NCBI GenBank assembly: GCA_040401695.1
Contig: JBBANY010000020.1
Span: 1-34,448 of the forward strand
DNA: 34,448 bases
Origin: F1-20-MAGs119 sp040401695
GTDB lineage: Bacteria > Actinomycetota > Acidimicrobiia > Acidimicrobiales > Ilumatobacteraceae
Reading direction: 5' to 3'
Positions 14,360 to 22,252 of the stretch are shown here, piece by piece. Below the pieces are notes generated by a model. The model was not told the DNA's origin. It was given only the letters and a program-made list of their open reading frames with translations, and searched no databases. The stretch's first letter is position 1. Each line of letters opens with the position of its first letter. Both the position numbers and the translations under genes were made by a program.

Positions 14360-15447
14360 AGAATCTCGCGCGCTTTCGTTGCCATCGGGATGTGCCAGCC
14401 GCGCTCCATCCAGCGGCGTGACAACAGCTTTCCGTTCTCGTCACCCACGTCGAAGCTTGCGACCATCGAACCCGGTGCCACGACACCCCACAGCGCCTGC
14501 AGTCTGAACTCGTACCAGAACTGGTCCCAGTCGTAGTCACGCACACCTGCAGCACCAAGCGCATCGTGGTACATCTTCAACAGGCGCATGCCGTGCTCGT
14601 CCCACACCGCCTTGTCGGCTGACGAACCCATCAGGTATGCAACGTCCTGTGCGGGTGTTGCCTTGATCACCAACTGGAAGTCGATAAATTTCATCTTCGT
14701 TGCATCGGCGTTGAAGAACATGTTCTCGAGCCGCGCATCGCCGTGACACATCGTGTGGGCGACTTCACCCGTCCTCTTGATGATCGAGTCGAACTGTGCT
14801 GCAAGTTCGTGACCGAGATCGACGGCTTCGCGGCCGATGACGTCGACCCAGTCCTTTTCGATGACACCCATTGCATTGCGCATGATGTCCGGAACGACGA
14901 CGAGGTTTGCCGGCGAATCGTTGCGCGGCAACCAGTCCATCGTGTCGAGATCGGGATGCTTCCACCATGCGGCGTGGAATTTGGCGAGTTCGCGGAGAGC
15001 GATCTCGAGTTGTGCGACGGTTGCCCCGGTCGTTTGTTGGCCGACCTGCAGGTCGCGGATCTCTTCGAGAACGAGAACGAACTCTCCGGCCTCGACGTCC
15101 ATGTCGTTGTAGTAGCAACCAACGAGATCGACGGGCGTTCGACCGGCCATCTGCCGGAAGAACTGGCCCTCGCGCACGTAGAGCCCGAGCGCCAAACCGA
15201 CCGCCTTGTTTTCCGGTGCAGTGGTCGGGATTTTCAGCACCATCGACGTCGGGCCCGAATTCGGCTCGGTGTAGTCGACGACGAGCCGCACGAGTGTGCC
15301 GAACACGCCCGTCCCCCCGCCGAGGGGTTCTTGGCGCACCGAGCCCACTTCGATGTGGGGTTCGATCACCCCGGACGATTGCAGTGCCTGTGTCAACCAC
15401 GAAGCGGTGACCTGTCGTGGTGTCGTCGGTCGGGCCAGTCCGGCCAT
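14356..15447 (-). CDS. Aminoglycoside/choline phosphotransferase-like kinase
   Basis: A 363-aa protein with the APH/EcKinase-like fold. CHGDARLENMFF supplies the catalytic-loop His/Asp/Asn, and KFIDFQLV supplies the metal-binding Asp (DFQ in place of the classic DFD/DFG). An N-terminal Gly-rich loop (GGGTGVFGTLVRL) precedes the ATP-binding lobe. The start at 15447 is supported by a GGGGGG run about 6 bases upstream; the frame extends upstream but there it is antisense or out of frame to the CoA-transferase. It lies 38 bp downstream of the CaiB-like gene on the same strand. Such kinases are common near acyl-CoA metabolism genes in Actinobacteria. The substrate is unknown and antibiotic resistance is not implied. 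Confidence 0.82.
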   Translation of the reverse strand: MAGLARPTTPRQVTASWLTQALQSSGVIEPHIEVGSVRQEPLGGGTGVFGTLVRLVVDYTEPNSGPTSMVLKIPTTAPENKAVGLALGLYVREGQFFRQMAGRTPVDLVGCYYNDMDVEAGEFVLVLEEIRDLQVGQQTTGATVAQLEIALRELAKFHAAWWKHPDLDTMDWLPRNDSPANLVVVPDIMRNAMGVIEKDWVDVIGREAVDLGHELAAQFDSIIKRTGEVAHTMCHGDARLENMFFNADATKMKFIDFQLVIKATPAQDVAYLMGSSADKAVWDEHGMRLLKMYHDALGAAGVRDYDWDQFWYEFRLQALWGVVAPGSMVASFDVGDENGKLLSRRWMERGWHIPMATKAREIL

Positions 15448-15485
15448 GTCATCCCCCCCGGATGTGTCGGTGAGCGGTCCGTGTG

Positions 15486-16730
15486 TCAGCGGGACCGCGG
15501 CTTGCGGCTCAAGAGTATTCCACCCTCGGTCAGCGAGGCGAGGTCGCCGGCAGTGAGGCCGAGAAGCTGGGCGAACACCGCCTCGTTGTCTTCGCCCGGA
15601 TAGCGGGGTTCGCCCGACGTCGTCGTGTCGGCTTCGGAGAACCGCCACGGAGCATTGGGAATGCGAATGGTTCCATCTCCGCGGTCGCTCACCTCGACGG
15701 TGACATTGCGTTCGCGACCCCACGGGGTGTCGGCAACTTCGCGCGGCGAACGGATCTTGCCCGACGCAAGTTGGAAGCGGGCAAGTGCTTCTTCGATCGC
15801 CGTTGCATCGGGCATCGTCGACGCCCACTCGCGGAGGATCTGCTGGATCTCGTCGAGGTGTGCGAGACGACCCGGCACGTCGACAAAGCGTGGATCACCA
15901 ATCACGTCGCCGCGGCCGGCACCGTTCATGAAATTGTCGAAAGTGCCACGCTCGGCGGGATGGCCACTGACGACGACCTTGTCACCGTTGGCCGCGGTGA
16001 GTACGGGGTAGTTCGCCGGCTGAAACGACCGGATCTGTTCGGGCGGAACGGGTTCGGTCCACAGATCGTCGTGTGCGTGTTCGTTCACGTAGAGCATCGT
16101 CTGTGCCATCGCGACGTCGATCCACTGGCCACGACCCGTGCGTCCGCGTTGGATGACCGCGGCGAGGATTGCGGTGCAGGTTTCCATCGCGGTGTAGACG
16201 TCGGCATGCGAGAAAGGATCGTTGGCGTAGTCGCCACCGCGCGCGTCGCCCTGGTATTTCGTGATGCCCGTCTCTGCACCGACGACGGGCGCGTAGGCGC
16301 GACGGTGCACCCAGGGCCCCGTGTTGCCGTATCCGGTGATCGATGCATAAATGAGCCGCGGGTTGATCGCGCTCAGTGTGTTGTAGTCGAGCCGCAAACG
16401 CGTCATCACCCCTGGTCGGAAATTCTCGACGACGACGTCGACGTGTTCGATCAACCGGTGCACGAGCGCAACGGCTTCGGGCTTCGACAAGTCGAGGCAG
16501 ATGTTCTTCTTGCCCACGTTCTGCTGGACGAAGTAAGTCGAGAGCGAATTGACCCGCGGGTTCGTGAAGCGGGTGAGATCACCTTCTGGTGGTTCGAGTT
16601 TGATGACCTCGGCGCCGAGGTCGCAGAGCATGCGCGTCGCGTGGGGACCCGTCAGGACACGGCTGAAGTCGAGGACGCGCAGCCCGCTGATCGGCCGTTC
16701 GCCCGCTTCCTTGCCCCCTGTGTTCCCCAT
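15486..16730 (-). CDS. CaiB/BaiF family CoA-transferase
   Basis: Class III CoA-transferase, 414 aa, which moves CoA between carboxylic acids through an aspartyl-CoA thioester. The N-terminal family motif GLRVLDFSRVLTGPHATRMLCDLGAE..KLEPPEGD is clear (from about residue 16). FVQQNVGKKNICLDLSKPEA, VENFRPGVMTRL and RLIYASITGYG follow. The likely catalytic Asp is in SHADVYTAME. The donor and acceptor acids are not readable. The start at 16730 is chosen because the family motif begins 15 residues later; a TACCGT box ends 9 bases upstream. It is divergent from the cyclase-family gene (37 bp apart). Confidence 0.92.
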   Translation of the reverse strand: MGNTGGKEAGERPISGLRVLDFSRVLTGPHATRMLCDLGAEVIKLEPPEGDLTRFTNPRVNSLSTYFVQQNVGKKNICLDLSKPEAVALVHRLIEHVDVVVENFRPGVMTRLRLDYNTLSAINPRLIYASITGYGNTGPWVHRRAYAPVVGAETGITKYQGDARGGDYANDPFSHADVYTAMETCTAILAAVIQRGRTGRGQWIDVAMAQTMLYVNEHAHDDLWTEPVPPEQIRSFQPANYPVLTAANGDKVVVSGHPAERGTFDNFMNGAGRGDVIGDPRFVDVPGRLAHLDEIQQILREWASTMPDATAIEEALARFQLASGKIRSPREVADTPWGRERNVTVEVSDRGDGTIRIPNAPWRFSEADTTTSGEPRYPGEDNEAVFAQLLGLTAGDLASLTEGGILLSRKPRSR

Positions 16731-16754
16731 GAAATCGCCACGGTACAGGGCGGG

Positions 16755-16760
16755 TACGGT
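16755..16760 (+). promoter_or_regulatory. -10 box TACGGT, leaderless promoter of the cyclase-family gene
   Basis: TACGGT is followed by 7 bases and the ATG at 16768, with no ribosome-binding site between. Confidence 0.5.
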
Positions 16761-16767
16761 CTCGACC

Positions 16768-17772
16768 ATGACGAAGAGCGACCTGCCCGCATACCGCGAC
16801 CTGCCCCGTCGAGGCGGCCTGCCTGCCGCATGGGACGTGTGGGAGGGCGATGCCCGGTACTTCGGATGCCTCAACCTGCTGACGCCCGAGCGCGTCGCTG
16901 CCGCGGCGCGTTTGGTGACCACCGGTCGGGTGTTTCCGATGAACTGGGACATGCGCAAGCCCGACCCGCCGTTGTTCGGGCGCAGTCCCTTCGGCCACGA
17001 AGTCACAGGTGACGAGCGCGCCGTCAGCCACGACGACGTTCTCCACGGATGGAACACGCAGTCGTCGAGTCAGTGGGATGGATTCCGCCACATCCGCAAC
17101 TTCGCAGCGCAAACCGACGAAGACGGAACGGGGCACTTCGGCGGAGTGACCGACGATGAACACGGCATGCACCACTGGGCACAACGCGGCATCGCCGGCC
17201 GTGCCGTGCTGTGCGACGTCGCGCGTTGGCGCGAGGCGGTCGGGCGTCCGATACGACACGACATGTCCGACCCCATCGAGGCCGACGAATTGCTCGAGTG
17301 TCTCGCACATCAGGGAACGCAGTTGGAAGAGGGCGACATTCTCCTCGTGCGGACGGGATGGATCGGCTGGTACGAGCGTCAACCTCGCGAGGTGCGCGAG
17401 CGCATGGCCATCGTCAGCGAATTGCGCACGCCCGGCTTGCGTTCCGACGAGCGCACGGCCGAGGTTCTGTGGAACATGCACATCGCCGCCATCGCCGCCG
17501 ACAATCCTGCCGTCGAAGTGTGGCCACCCGGTGCATTGCGCACTGCGGAAGAGAATGCCGAAGTGCGCGCCGACCGGCGACGCATGTACGAGATCTTCAC
17601 CCACACGCTTTTCTTGCCGATGCTTGGTCTGCCGCTCGGCGAGATGTTCGTGCTCGATCAATTGGCCGACGACTGTGCGGCCGACGGTCGCTACACGGGC
17701 TTTTTCACCTCGGCACCGTTGAACCTGCCCTCGGGCGTCGCGTCACCGCCCAACGCGCTCGTGGTGAAGTGA
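16768..17772 (+). CDS. Cyclase family protein (putative metal-dependent hydrolase)
   Basis: A 334-aa member of the cyclase/kynurenine-formamidase-like family. The family's usual HxGTHxDxPxH metal motif appears here as SSSQWDGFRHIRN (near residue 100), where only the Asp and the final His are kept, followed by the later HH pair in EHGMHHWAQRGI. This variant is seen in a subgroup of actinobacterial cyclase-like proteins. The GDILLVRTGWIGWY and GLPLGEMFVLDQLADDCA blocks are typical of the family. The function is probably hydrolysis of an amide, ester or lactone; the substrate is unknown. Next to a CoA-transferase and an M20 amidohydrolase, a role in catabolism is plausible. The ATG start sits 7 bases after TACGGT. 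Confidence 0.82.
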   Translation: MTKSDLPAYRDLPRRGGLPAAWDVWEGDARYFGCLNLLTPERVAAAARLVTTGRVFPMNWDMRKPDPPLFGRSPFGHEVTGDERAVSHDDVLHGWNTQSSSQWDGFRHIRNFAAQTDEDGTGHFGGVTDDEHGMHHWAQRGIAGRAVLCDVARWREAVGRPIRHDMSDPIEADELLECLAHQGTQLEEGDILLVRTGWIGWYERQPREVRERMAIVSELRTPGLRSDERTAEVLWNMHIAAIAADNPAVEVWPPGALRTAEENAEVRADRRRMYEIFTHTLFLPMLGLPLGEMFVLDQLADDCAADGRYTGFFTSAPLNLPSGVASPPNALVVK

Positions 17773-17775
17773 GGC

Positions 17776-19029
17776 TCAGCTCAATCTGGCGCCGAGGTGT
17801 CGCAATGCCATCGCTGCATACAGCGACACGCCAACCTCCATCGCATCTTCGTCGAACATCACGCGGTTCGAGTGGTTCGGGGCGGCCGTCGCAGGATTCT
17901 GACCGGACGGAGTTCCACCGAGGAACATGATCGACCCCGGCAGACGTTCGAGGACGTAGCTGAAGTCCTCGGCCGCCATGACCGGATTCGGAAGTTGAAC
18001 GACCTTCTTGTCGCCGAGAATCGAAGTGGCAACCTCCGTGGAAAAGCCCGCAAAAGTCGGATCGTTCACGGTGACGGGGTAGCCGAGATGGATGTCGACC
18101 TCCGCCGACAGCCCGTGTGCCGCGGCTATTCCCGTCGCAACCTGTGAGATCAGTTCGTGGACCTTCGAGCGAGTCTTTGCGCTCATGGCCCGGATGGTGC
18201 CCTCGATGCTGGCGGTTTCGGGGATGACGTTGTACGTCGTTCCTGCATTGATTCTTGCAACCGTCACGATCGCAGGATCGAAAGCGTCGATGCGGCGCGT
18301 CACCATGCTTTGCAGTGCCTGGACGATTTCGCAGGCGACGGGAATCGGGTCGCTGGTGAGATGAGGTGCCGATGCATGTCCACCGGCACCCTTCACGCGA
18401 ATCTCGAGTTGATCACTCGAGGCCATGATCGCCCCGCCTCGGATGCCCGCCATTCCGACGGGCAAGGTGGAAGTGATGTGCAGGGCAAAGGCCCCAGTGA
18501 GCGGAGAGTCGCTGCCGTCGGCGTTCTTCGGAAGGTCGAGCAATCCTTCATCGATCATGTAACGCGCCCCGTGGTGGCCCTCTTCGCCGGGTTGGAACAT
18601 GAAGAGCACACGACCCGGTATTTCGCCTTTCCGATCGGAGAGAAGGTGCGCCGCCTGCACGAGCATGCTCGTGTGCGTGTCGTGTCCGCAGGCGTGCATC
18701 ATGTTCGCGTTCTTCGAAGCAAAGTCGAGCCCCGTGTCCTCGGGCATGGCCAGCGCGTCCATGTCGCCGCGAAGCAAAACCGTCGGTCCCGGTTTGTCAC
18801 CGGTGAGGAGAGCGGCAATACCGCTCGTCGTCTTGTGCAGGGTGATGTCGAGAGGCAATCCGTCGAGCGCCTGCAGCACCTGCTCGCGCGTCACGGGAAG
18901 GTCGTTGCCGACCTCGGGATGTTGGTGCAACGAACGTCGCAGCGCGACCGCCGCATCCTGCAACCCACGGGCCTGGTCACGAAGTTCCTTGCTGGGACCG
19001 TGCCGTTCGATCAGCGCTTCAGTCGACAT
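17776..19029 (-). CDS. M20 family amidohydrolase (hippurate/IAA-amino acid hydrolase-like)
   Basis: A 417-aa zinc-dependent amidohydrolase of the M20D type, which splits N-acyl amino acids. Metal-binding segments are MHACGHDTHTSML (Cys and His ligands), QPGEEGHHGARYMI (Glu), FALHITSTLPVG (His) and the C-terminal PNHSNRVMFDE (His). The dimerisation domain lies in the middle (KGAGGHASAPHLTSDPI). It has no signal peptide and is cytoplasmic. The ATG at 19029 is 25 bp from the divergent NUDIX start. The substrate is unknown; peptide or N-acyl-amino acid turnover is the family norm. Confidence 0.92.
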   Translation of the reverse strand: MSTEALIERHGPSKELRDQARGLQDAAVALRRSLHQHPEVGNDLPVTREQVLQALDGLPLDITLHKTTSGIAALLTGDKPGPTVLLRGDMDALAMPEDTGLDFASKNANMMHACGHDTHTSMLVQAAHLLSDRKGEIPGRVLFMFQPGEEGHHGARYMIDEGLLDLPKNADGSDSPLTGAFALHITSTLPVGMAGIRGGAIMASSDQLEIRVKGAGGHASAPHLTSDPIPVACEIVQALQSMVTRRIDAFDPAIVTVARINAGTTYNVIPETASIEGTIRAMSAKTRSKVHELISQVATGIAAAHGLSAEVDIHLGYPVTVNDPTFAGFSTEVATSILGDKKVVQLPNPVMAAEDFSYVLERLPGSIMFLGGTPSGQNPATAAPNHSNRVMFDEDAMEVGVSLYAAMALRHLGARLS

Positions 19030-19054
19030 GGCGACATCGTGTCACACTTTGTGG

Positions 19055-19558
19055 ATGGCCAAGGGCGGTGACGTTGAACTCGTCGACGTCGTCGATGCCG
19101 ATGATCGGGTTATCGACACGGTTCCTCGTTCGGTGATGCGCCGTGACGTGCTGCGGCATCGTGCCGTCTTCATCCTTGTATGCGACTCCGGGGGTCGGGT
19201 GCTCATCCACCGACGCAGTGAAAGAAAAGACATCTGGCCCGGCTGGTGGGACATCGCCATCGGCGGGGTGGTTGCAGCGGGTGAGTCGTACGACGACGCC
19301 GCGAGGCGAGAGTTGTGGGAAGAGGCTGGTATCGAGGCTGTACCCGTGTTCGTCTCGGCCGGGGCGTACCATGACTCCGAGGTCAGCCTGATCGGTCGCT
19401 GCTACGAGGTGTGCCACGGCGGTGAGGTTGAGCCGCGTGACGGGGAAGTGGCCGAGTTTCGGTGGGTCTTGAACGAGGAATTGCAGGGTTTGATCGCACG
19501 GGAAGCGTTTCTCCCCGACAGCCTCGCGCTGCTCGGCCCCCGCCTTTTCGGTGCCTGA
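19055..19558 (+). CDS. NUDIX hydrolase (YfcD-like)
   Basis: A 167-aa NUDIX protein. The Nudix box is GGVVAAGESYDDAARRELWEEAGI (G-x5-E-x7-REx2EExG with hydrophobic positions intact). The preceding region (ELVDVVDADDRVIDTVPRS...LRHRAVFILV) and RRSERKDIWPGWWD resemble the YfcD/isopentenyl-diphosphate-isomerase-like branch, whose substrates are uncertain. The start at 19055 is chosen because the family N-terminus begins here; a CACACT sequence ends 6 bases upstream and is a weak leaderless -10 candidate. The stop is 23 bp before the next gene. Confidence 0.88.
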   Translation: MAKGGDVELVDVVDADDRVIDTVPRSVMRRDVLRHRAVFILVCDSGGRVLIHRRSERKDIWPGWWDIAIGGVVAAGESYDDAARRELWEEAGIEAVPVFVSAGAYHDSEVSLIGRCYEVCHGGEVEPRDGEVAEFRWVLNEELQGLIAREAFLPDSLALLGPRLFGA

Positions 19559-19569
19559 ACGTAGGTCGG

Positions 19570-19575
19570 TACCCT
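19570..19575 (+). promoter_or_regulatory. -10 box TACCCT, leaderless promoter of the thiamine-binding-like gene
   Basis: TACCCT is followed by 6 bases and the ATG at 19582. It lies only 11 bp after the NUDIX stop codon. Confidence 0.5.
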
Positions 19576-19581
19576 GTGGGC

Positions 19582-19833
19582 ATGCTCCCCAACACAACGG
19601 TCGCGGTCGAGTTCACGATCGAACCCTTCGTCGAGGGTGCACCCGGCCCGCACGTCACGGCGGCAGTTGCCGCGGTCGAAAAGTTGGGTGCGACGGTCGA
19701 ATTCGGGCCCTTCGGCACAACCCTTCGGGCCACCGCCCGCGATGCCGGTCGCGTCGTCGCGGCACTTCTGGATGCCGCCTATGACAACGGTGCGACGCAC
19801 GTCAGCATTCACGTCGGGCCAGAGGACGAATGA
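19582..19833 (+). CDS. Thiamine-binding-like protein (MTH1187/YkoF family)
   Basis: An 83-aa protein with the small alpha/beta fold of the MTH1187/YkoF-like family, members of which bind thiamine or its pyrimidine moiety. The pattern is AVEFTIEPFVEGAPGPHVTAA..., then VEKLGATVEFGPFGTTL and the C-terminal helix plus final strand ATHVSIHVGP. The start at 19582 follows a TACCCT box by 6 bases. Its stop overlaps the start of the next gene (ATGA). Ligand binding has not been shown for this protein. It may act as the sensor of the adjoining HTH protein. Confidence 0.75.
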   Translation: MLPNTTVAVEFTIEPFVEGAPGPHVTAAVAAVEKLGATVEFGPFGTTLRATARDAGRVVAALLDAAYDNGATHVSIHVGPEDE

Positions 19834-20192
19834 CCAGCCCCGATCATCCTGTCGTGCGGGCCGTCGCACCGATCCTCGATGCGGTTGGTGCGACCATCGT
19901 GCCGTCCACCGAGATGAACGCCAGCGACATTCCACTTTCATGGGATGGTGAAGTCATCGGTGCCGTGCGTATGCCCGCGCTGCACGGTGCACTCGATCGC
20001 CTGATCGAAAGCGTGGAAAAGGAACTGGGCGGCAATCTGAAGGAACTGTCACGCAACGACAAGCAGCGAGCGATTCGGTTGCTCGACGAGCGTGGCGCGT
20101 TCATCCTGCGGCGTGCGGTCGAAGATGTCGCCGACGCGATGGCGGTGTCGCGCATCACCGTGTACAACTACCTCAACGCGATACACCGCTGA
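19830..20192 (+). CDS. HTH protein with DauR/YheO-type C-terminal helix-turn-helix
   Basis: A 120-aa protein. The C-terminal half (NDKQRAIRLLDERGAFILRRAVEDVADAMAVSRITVYNYLN, about residues 77-117) matches the HTH found at the C-terminus of DauR/YheO regulators. The first ~65 residues are not a full YheO-type PAS domain; they form a short alpha/beta segment with an acidic and Pro-rich stretch (HPVVRAVAPILDAVGATIVPSTE). It is translationally coupled to the thiamine-binding-like gene. It is likely a DNA-binding regulator; its targets are unknown. The stop is 1 bp from the stop of convergent coaA. Confidence 0.72.
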   Translation: MTSPDHPVVRAVAPILDAVGATIVPSTEMNASDIPLSWDGEVIGAVRMPALHGALDRLIESVEKELGGNLKELSRNDKQRAIRLLDERGAFILRRAVEDVADAMAVSRITVYNYLNAIHR

Positions 20193-20193
20193 A

Positions 20194-21117
20194 CTACAGC
20201 TTGCGCAGTTGAACGTCGGTCACGCGGTGATTGGCGCCCTTGTTGATGACGAGAGACGCACGCGACTTCGTTGGTGCAATGTTGTCGCTGAGGTTGCGTC
20301 CGTTGATTTCTGCCCAGATGCCGCGCGCCACCTCGGTTGCTTCGTCGTCGGTGAGTTCGGCGAAGTGACGAAAGAAGCTCTGCGGGTCCTGGAAGACTGT
20401 CCGTCGTAGGGCGTGGAAGCGCTCGATGTACCAGTCGCGAATCACTGATTCCTCGGCATCGATGTAGATCGAGAAATCGAAGTAGTCGGACACGAACTCG
20501 TTCGAGTCGACGCCGACCTGCAGAACGTTGAGGCCCTCGAGGATGAGAATGTCGGGCTGACGAACGGCCACTTCCTGTCCCTCGACGATGTCGTAGACGA
20601 CGTGGCTGTACACCGGCGCGAGAACTTCGGGCCGGCCCGACTTCAACTCGCGCAGGAACTGCAACAGTGACTTCGTGTCGTAACTTTCGGGAAAGCCCTT
20701 GCGGTTCATGATGCCGCGTTCTTCGAGTACCGCATTCGGGAAGAGGAAGCCGTCGGTGGTGACGAGGTCGACCTTGGGGTGTTCGGGCCACCGTGCAAGA
20801 AGGGCCTGGAGAATACGGGCAAACGTGCTTTTGCCCACCGCCACGCTGCCTGCCACGCCGATGACGTAGGGAACCTTGGGGGCCATGGTCCCGAGGAACG
20901 TGGCCGACACTTTGTGCAGGTTCTGTGTCGCGCTGACGTACAGGTTCAGCAAACGGGTGAGCGGTAGGTACACCGCCGCGACCTCGTCCAGGTCGATGCG
21001 TTCGTTGATGCCGCGCAATGCCTCGAGGTCCTTTTCGCGGATCGTGAGGGGCGTGGCGGCACGCAGGTCTGCCCACTCGTCGCGCGTGAAGGGTATGTAA
21101 CGGTCGAGATCGAGCAT
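20194..21117 (-). CDS. coaA: Pantothenate kinase, type I
   Basis: ATP-dependent kinase for the first step of coenzyme A synthesis (pantothenate to 4'-phosphopantothenate). The 307-aa protein has the type I features: the N-terminal FTRDEWADL segment, P-loop GVAGSVAVGKST (87-98), VTTDGFLFPN with the catalytic Asp, PVYSHVVYDIVEG and DILILEGLNVLQ. The start at 21117 (MLDLDRYIPF) matches the family N-terminus; a GGGGAC lies 3 bases upstream. It is 19 bp downstream of map on the same strand, so the two probably share a transcript. Confidence 0.97.
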   Translation of the reverse strand: MLDLDRYIPFTRDEWADLRAATPLTIREKDLEALRGINERIDLDEVAAVYLPLTRLLNLYVSATQNLHKVSATFLGTMAPKVPYVIGVAGSVAVGKSTFARILQALLARWPEHPKVDLVTTDGFLFPNAVLEERGIMNRKGFPESYDTKSLLQFLRELKSGRPEVLAPVYSHVVYDIVEGQEVAVRQPDILILEGLNVLQVGVDSNEFVSDYFDFSIYIDAEESVIRDWYIERFHALRRTVFQDPQSFFRHFAELTDDEATEVARGIWAEINGRNLSDNIAPTKSRASLVINKGANHRVTDVQLRKL

Positions 21118-21136
21118 CTTGTCCCCGGACGAATGT

Positions 21137-22114
21137 CTACCGTTTCCAGGGGGCCGACGGCGAAACGGCGCCATTGGCCGTGAGCACCTCGACCCCGGTC
21201 TCGGTGACGAGAATAGTGTGCTCGAACTGGGCGGTGCGCTTGCCGTCGGCGGTGACGGCAGTCCAATCGTCGTCCCACATCTTGTGCTGCCACGTGCCGA
21301 GGCTGATCATCGGCTCGATGGTGAACGTCATGCCCGGACGCATGATCATCGAATTGCGCGCGTCGTAATAATGCAGCACCTGGATGTCGGTGTGGAACTG
21401 CTCACCGATTCCATGACCGATGAATGCCCGGATCACACCCATGCGGTGAGTCTTCGCGTGGTTCTCGATCGCCCGACCGATGTCGCTGAGAGGCTGCCCG
21501 GGAACCACTGCCTCGATGCCTTTCCACATGCATTCCTCTGCGACGCGAACCAAGAGCTTGCTTTCTTCGTCGACGTTGCCGACGAGAAACGTCGCATTGG
21601 TGTCACCGTGCACGCCGTTGACGTAACACGTGACATCGAGATTGATGATGTCACCGTCGTTCACGACCGTCGAGTCGGGAATGCCGTGACAGATCACTTC
21701 GTTCAGGCTGGTGCACACGCTCTTCGGGTAGCCGTGGTAGTTCAACGGACTCGGATAGGCACCTCGTCGCACGGTTTCCTCGTGCACGAACACGTCGATG
21801 TCGTCGGTCGTCATCCCCGGCTTCACGAACTCTCCGGCCATCCGCAGAATGTCGGCGGCCATGTCGCACGCGTAGCGCATGCGTTCGATCACCTCGGGTG
21901 ACTTGATCTTCGGCTCATCCCAGCGGGCAACCGTGCCGCTGTCGCCATACGACGGCTTGACGATTCCCTCGGGCACCGTCCGCATGGGGCTGACGACGCC
22001 CGGGATCACGCGGCCCTCGAGAGGCTTGTGGCAGCGCTTGTACTTGCGACCACTGCCGCACCAGCACGGGTCGCCGGCTGCCGGCAACACCTCGGGCGGG
22101 GTCGTGACGCTCAT
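21137..22114 (-). CDS. map: Methionine aminopeptidase with N-terminal SEC-C zinc motif
   Basis: Type I methionine aminopeptidase that removes the N-terminal Met from nascent proteins. The 325-aa protein carries an N-terminal SEC-C motif, CWCGSGRKYKRCH (C17, C19, C28, H29), a zinc-binding extension typical of one actinobacterial/chlamydial form and probably a ribosome or protein contact. The catalytic domain shows the metal ligands in NLDVTCYVNGVHGDTN (two Asp), GHGIGEQFH (His), TIEPMI (Glu) and FEHTILV (Glu). The start ATG at 22114 lies 8 bases after a TAGCCT box. It is divergent from the Tad operon, 138 bp away. Confidence 0.97.
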   Translation of the reverse strand: MSVTTPPEVLPAAGDPCWCGSGRKYKRCHKPLEGRVIPGVVSPMRTVPEGIVKPSYGDSGTVARWDEPKIKSPEVIERMRYACDMAADILRMAGEFVKPGMTTDDIDVFVHEETVRRGAYPSPLNYHGYPKSVCTSLNEVICHGIPDSTVVNDGDIINLDVTCYVNGVHGDTNATFLVGNVDEESKLLVRVAEECMWKGIEAVVPGQPLSDIGRAIENHAKTHRMGVIRAFIGHGIGEQFHTDIQVLHYYDARNSMIMRPGMTFTIEPMISLGTWQHKMWDDDWTAVTADGKRTAQFEHTILVTETGVEVLTANGAVSPSAPWKR

Positions 22115-22143
22115 ACCCCGAAAGGCTATTGGGCAAAGGGTCG

Positions 22144-22217
22144 ACCGAGTTCGGTGGGGTGCATTGAAAATGAGCCTTTGCCGTGTTCTACTTCTCCGAC
22201 CACACATAGGGGGTGTG
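22144..22217 (+). promoter_or_regulatory. Promoter region of the Tad operon
   Basis: TTGAAA (22164-22169) and TCTACT (22187-22192) are separated by 17 bp and form a sigma-70-like promoter. Just upstream is the inverted repeat ACCGA-GT-TCGGT (22144-22155). Just downstream, around or after the expected start point, is CACAC-N7-GTGTG (22201-22217). Both repeats are operator candidates, but neither is long enough to be convincing alone. The rest of the map-cpaB spacer shows nothing else. Confidence 0.45.
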
Positions 22218-22252
22218 AAAGACAACGACACACTCAGGGGAAGGAAACAGCC

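Noticed and set aside
13006..14421. 471-codon plus-strand frame over the MBL and orn genes
   Set aside because: It is antisense to both genes and out of frame with dut, which it overlaps.
14356..15447. Antibiotic-resistance aminoglycoside phosphotransferase
   Set aside because: The fold is shared, but DFQ replaces the classic motif and the neighbours are acyl-CoA genes, so resistance is not supported.
22201..22217. CACAC-N7-GTGTG as a confident operator
   Set aside because: Only 5 bp per arm and interrupted; it can occur by chance, so it is kept as a low-confidence candidate only.
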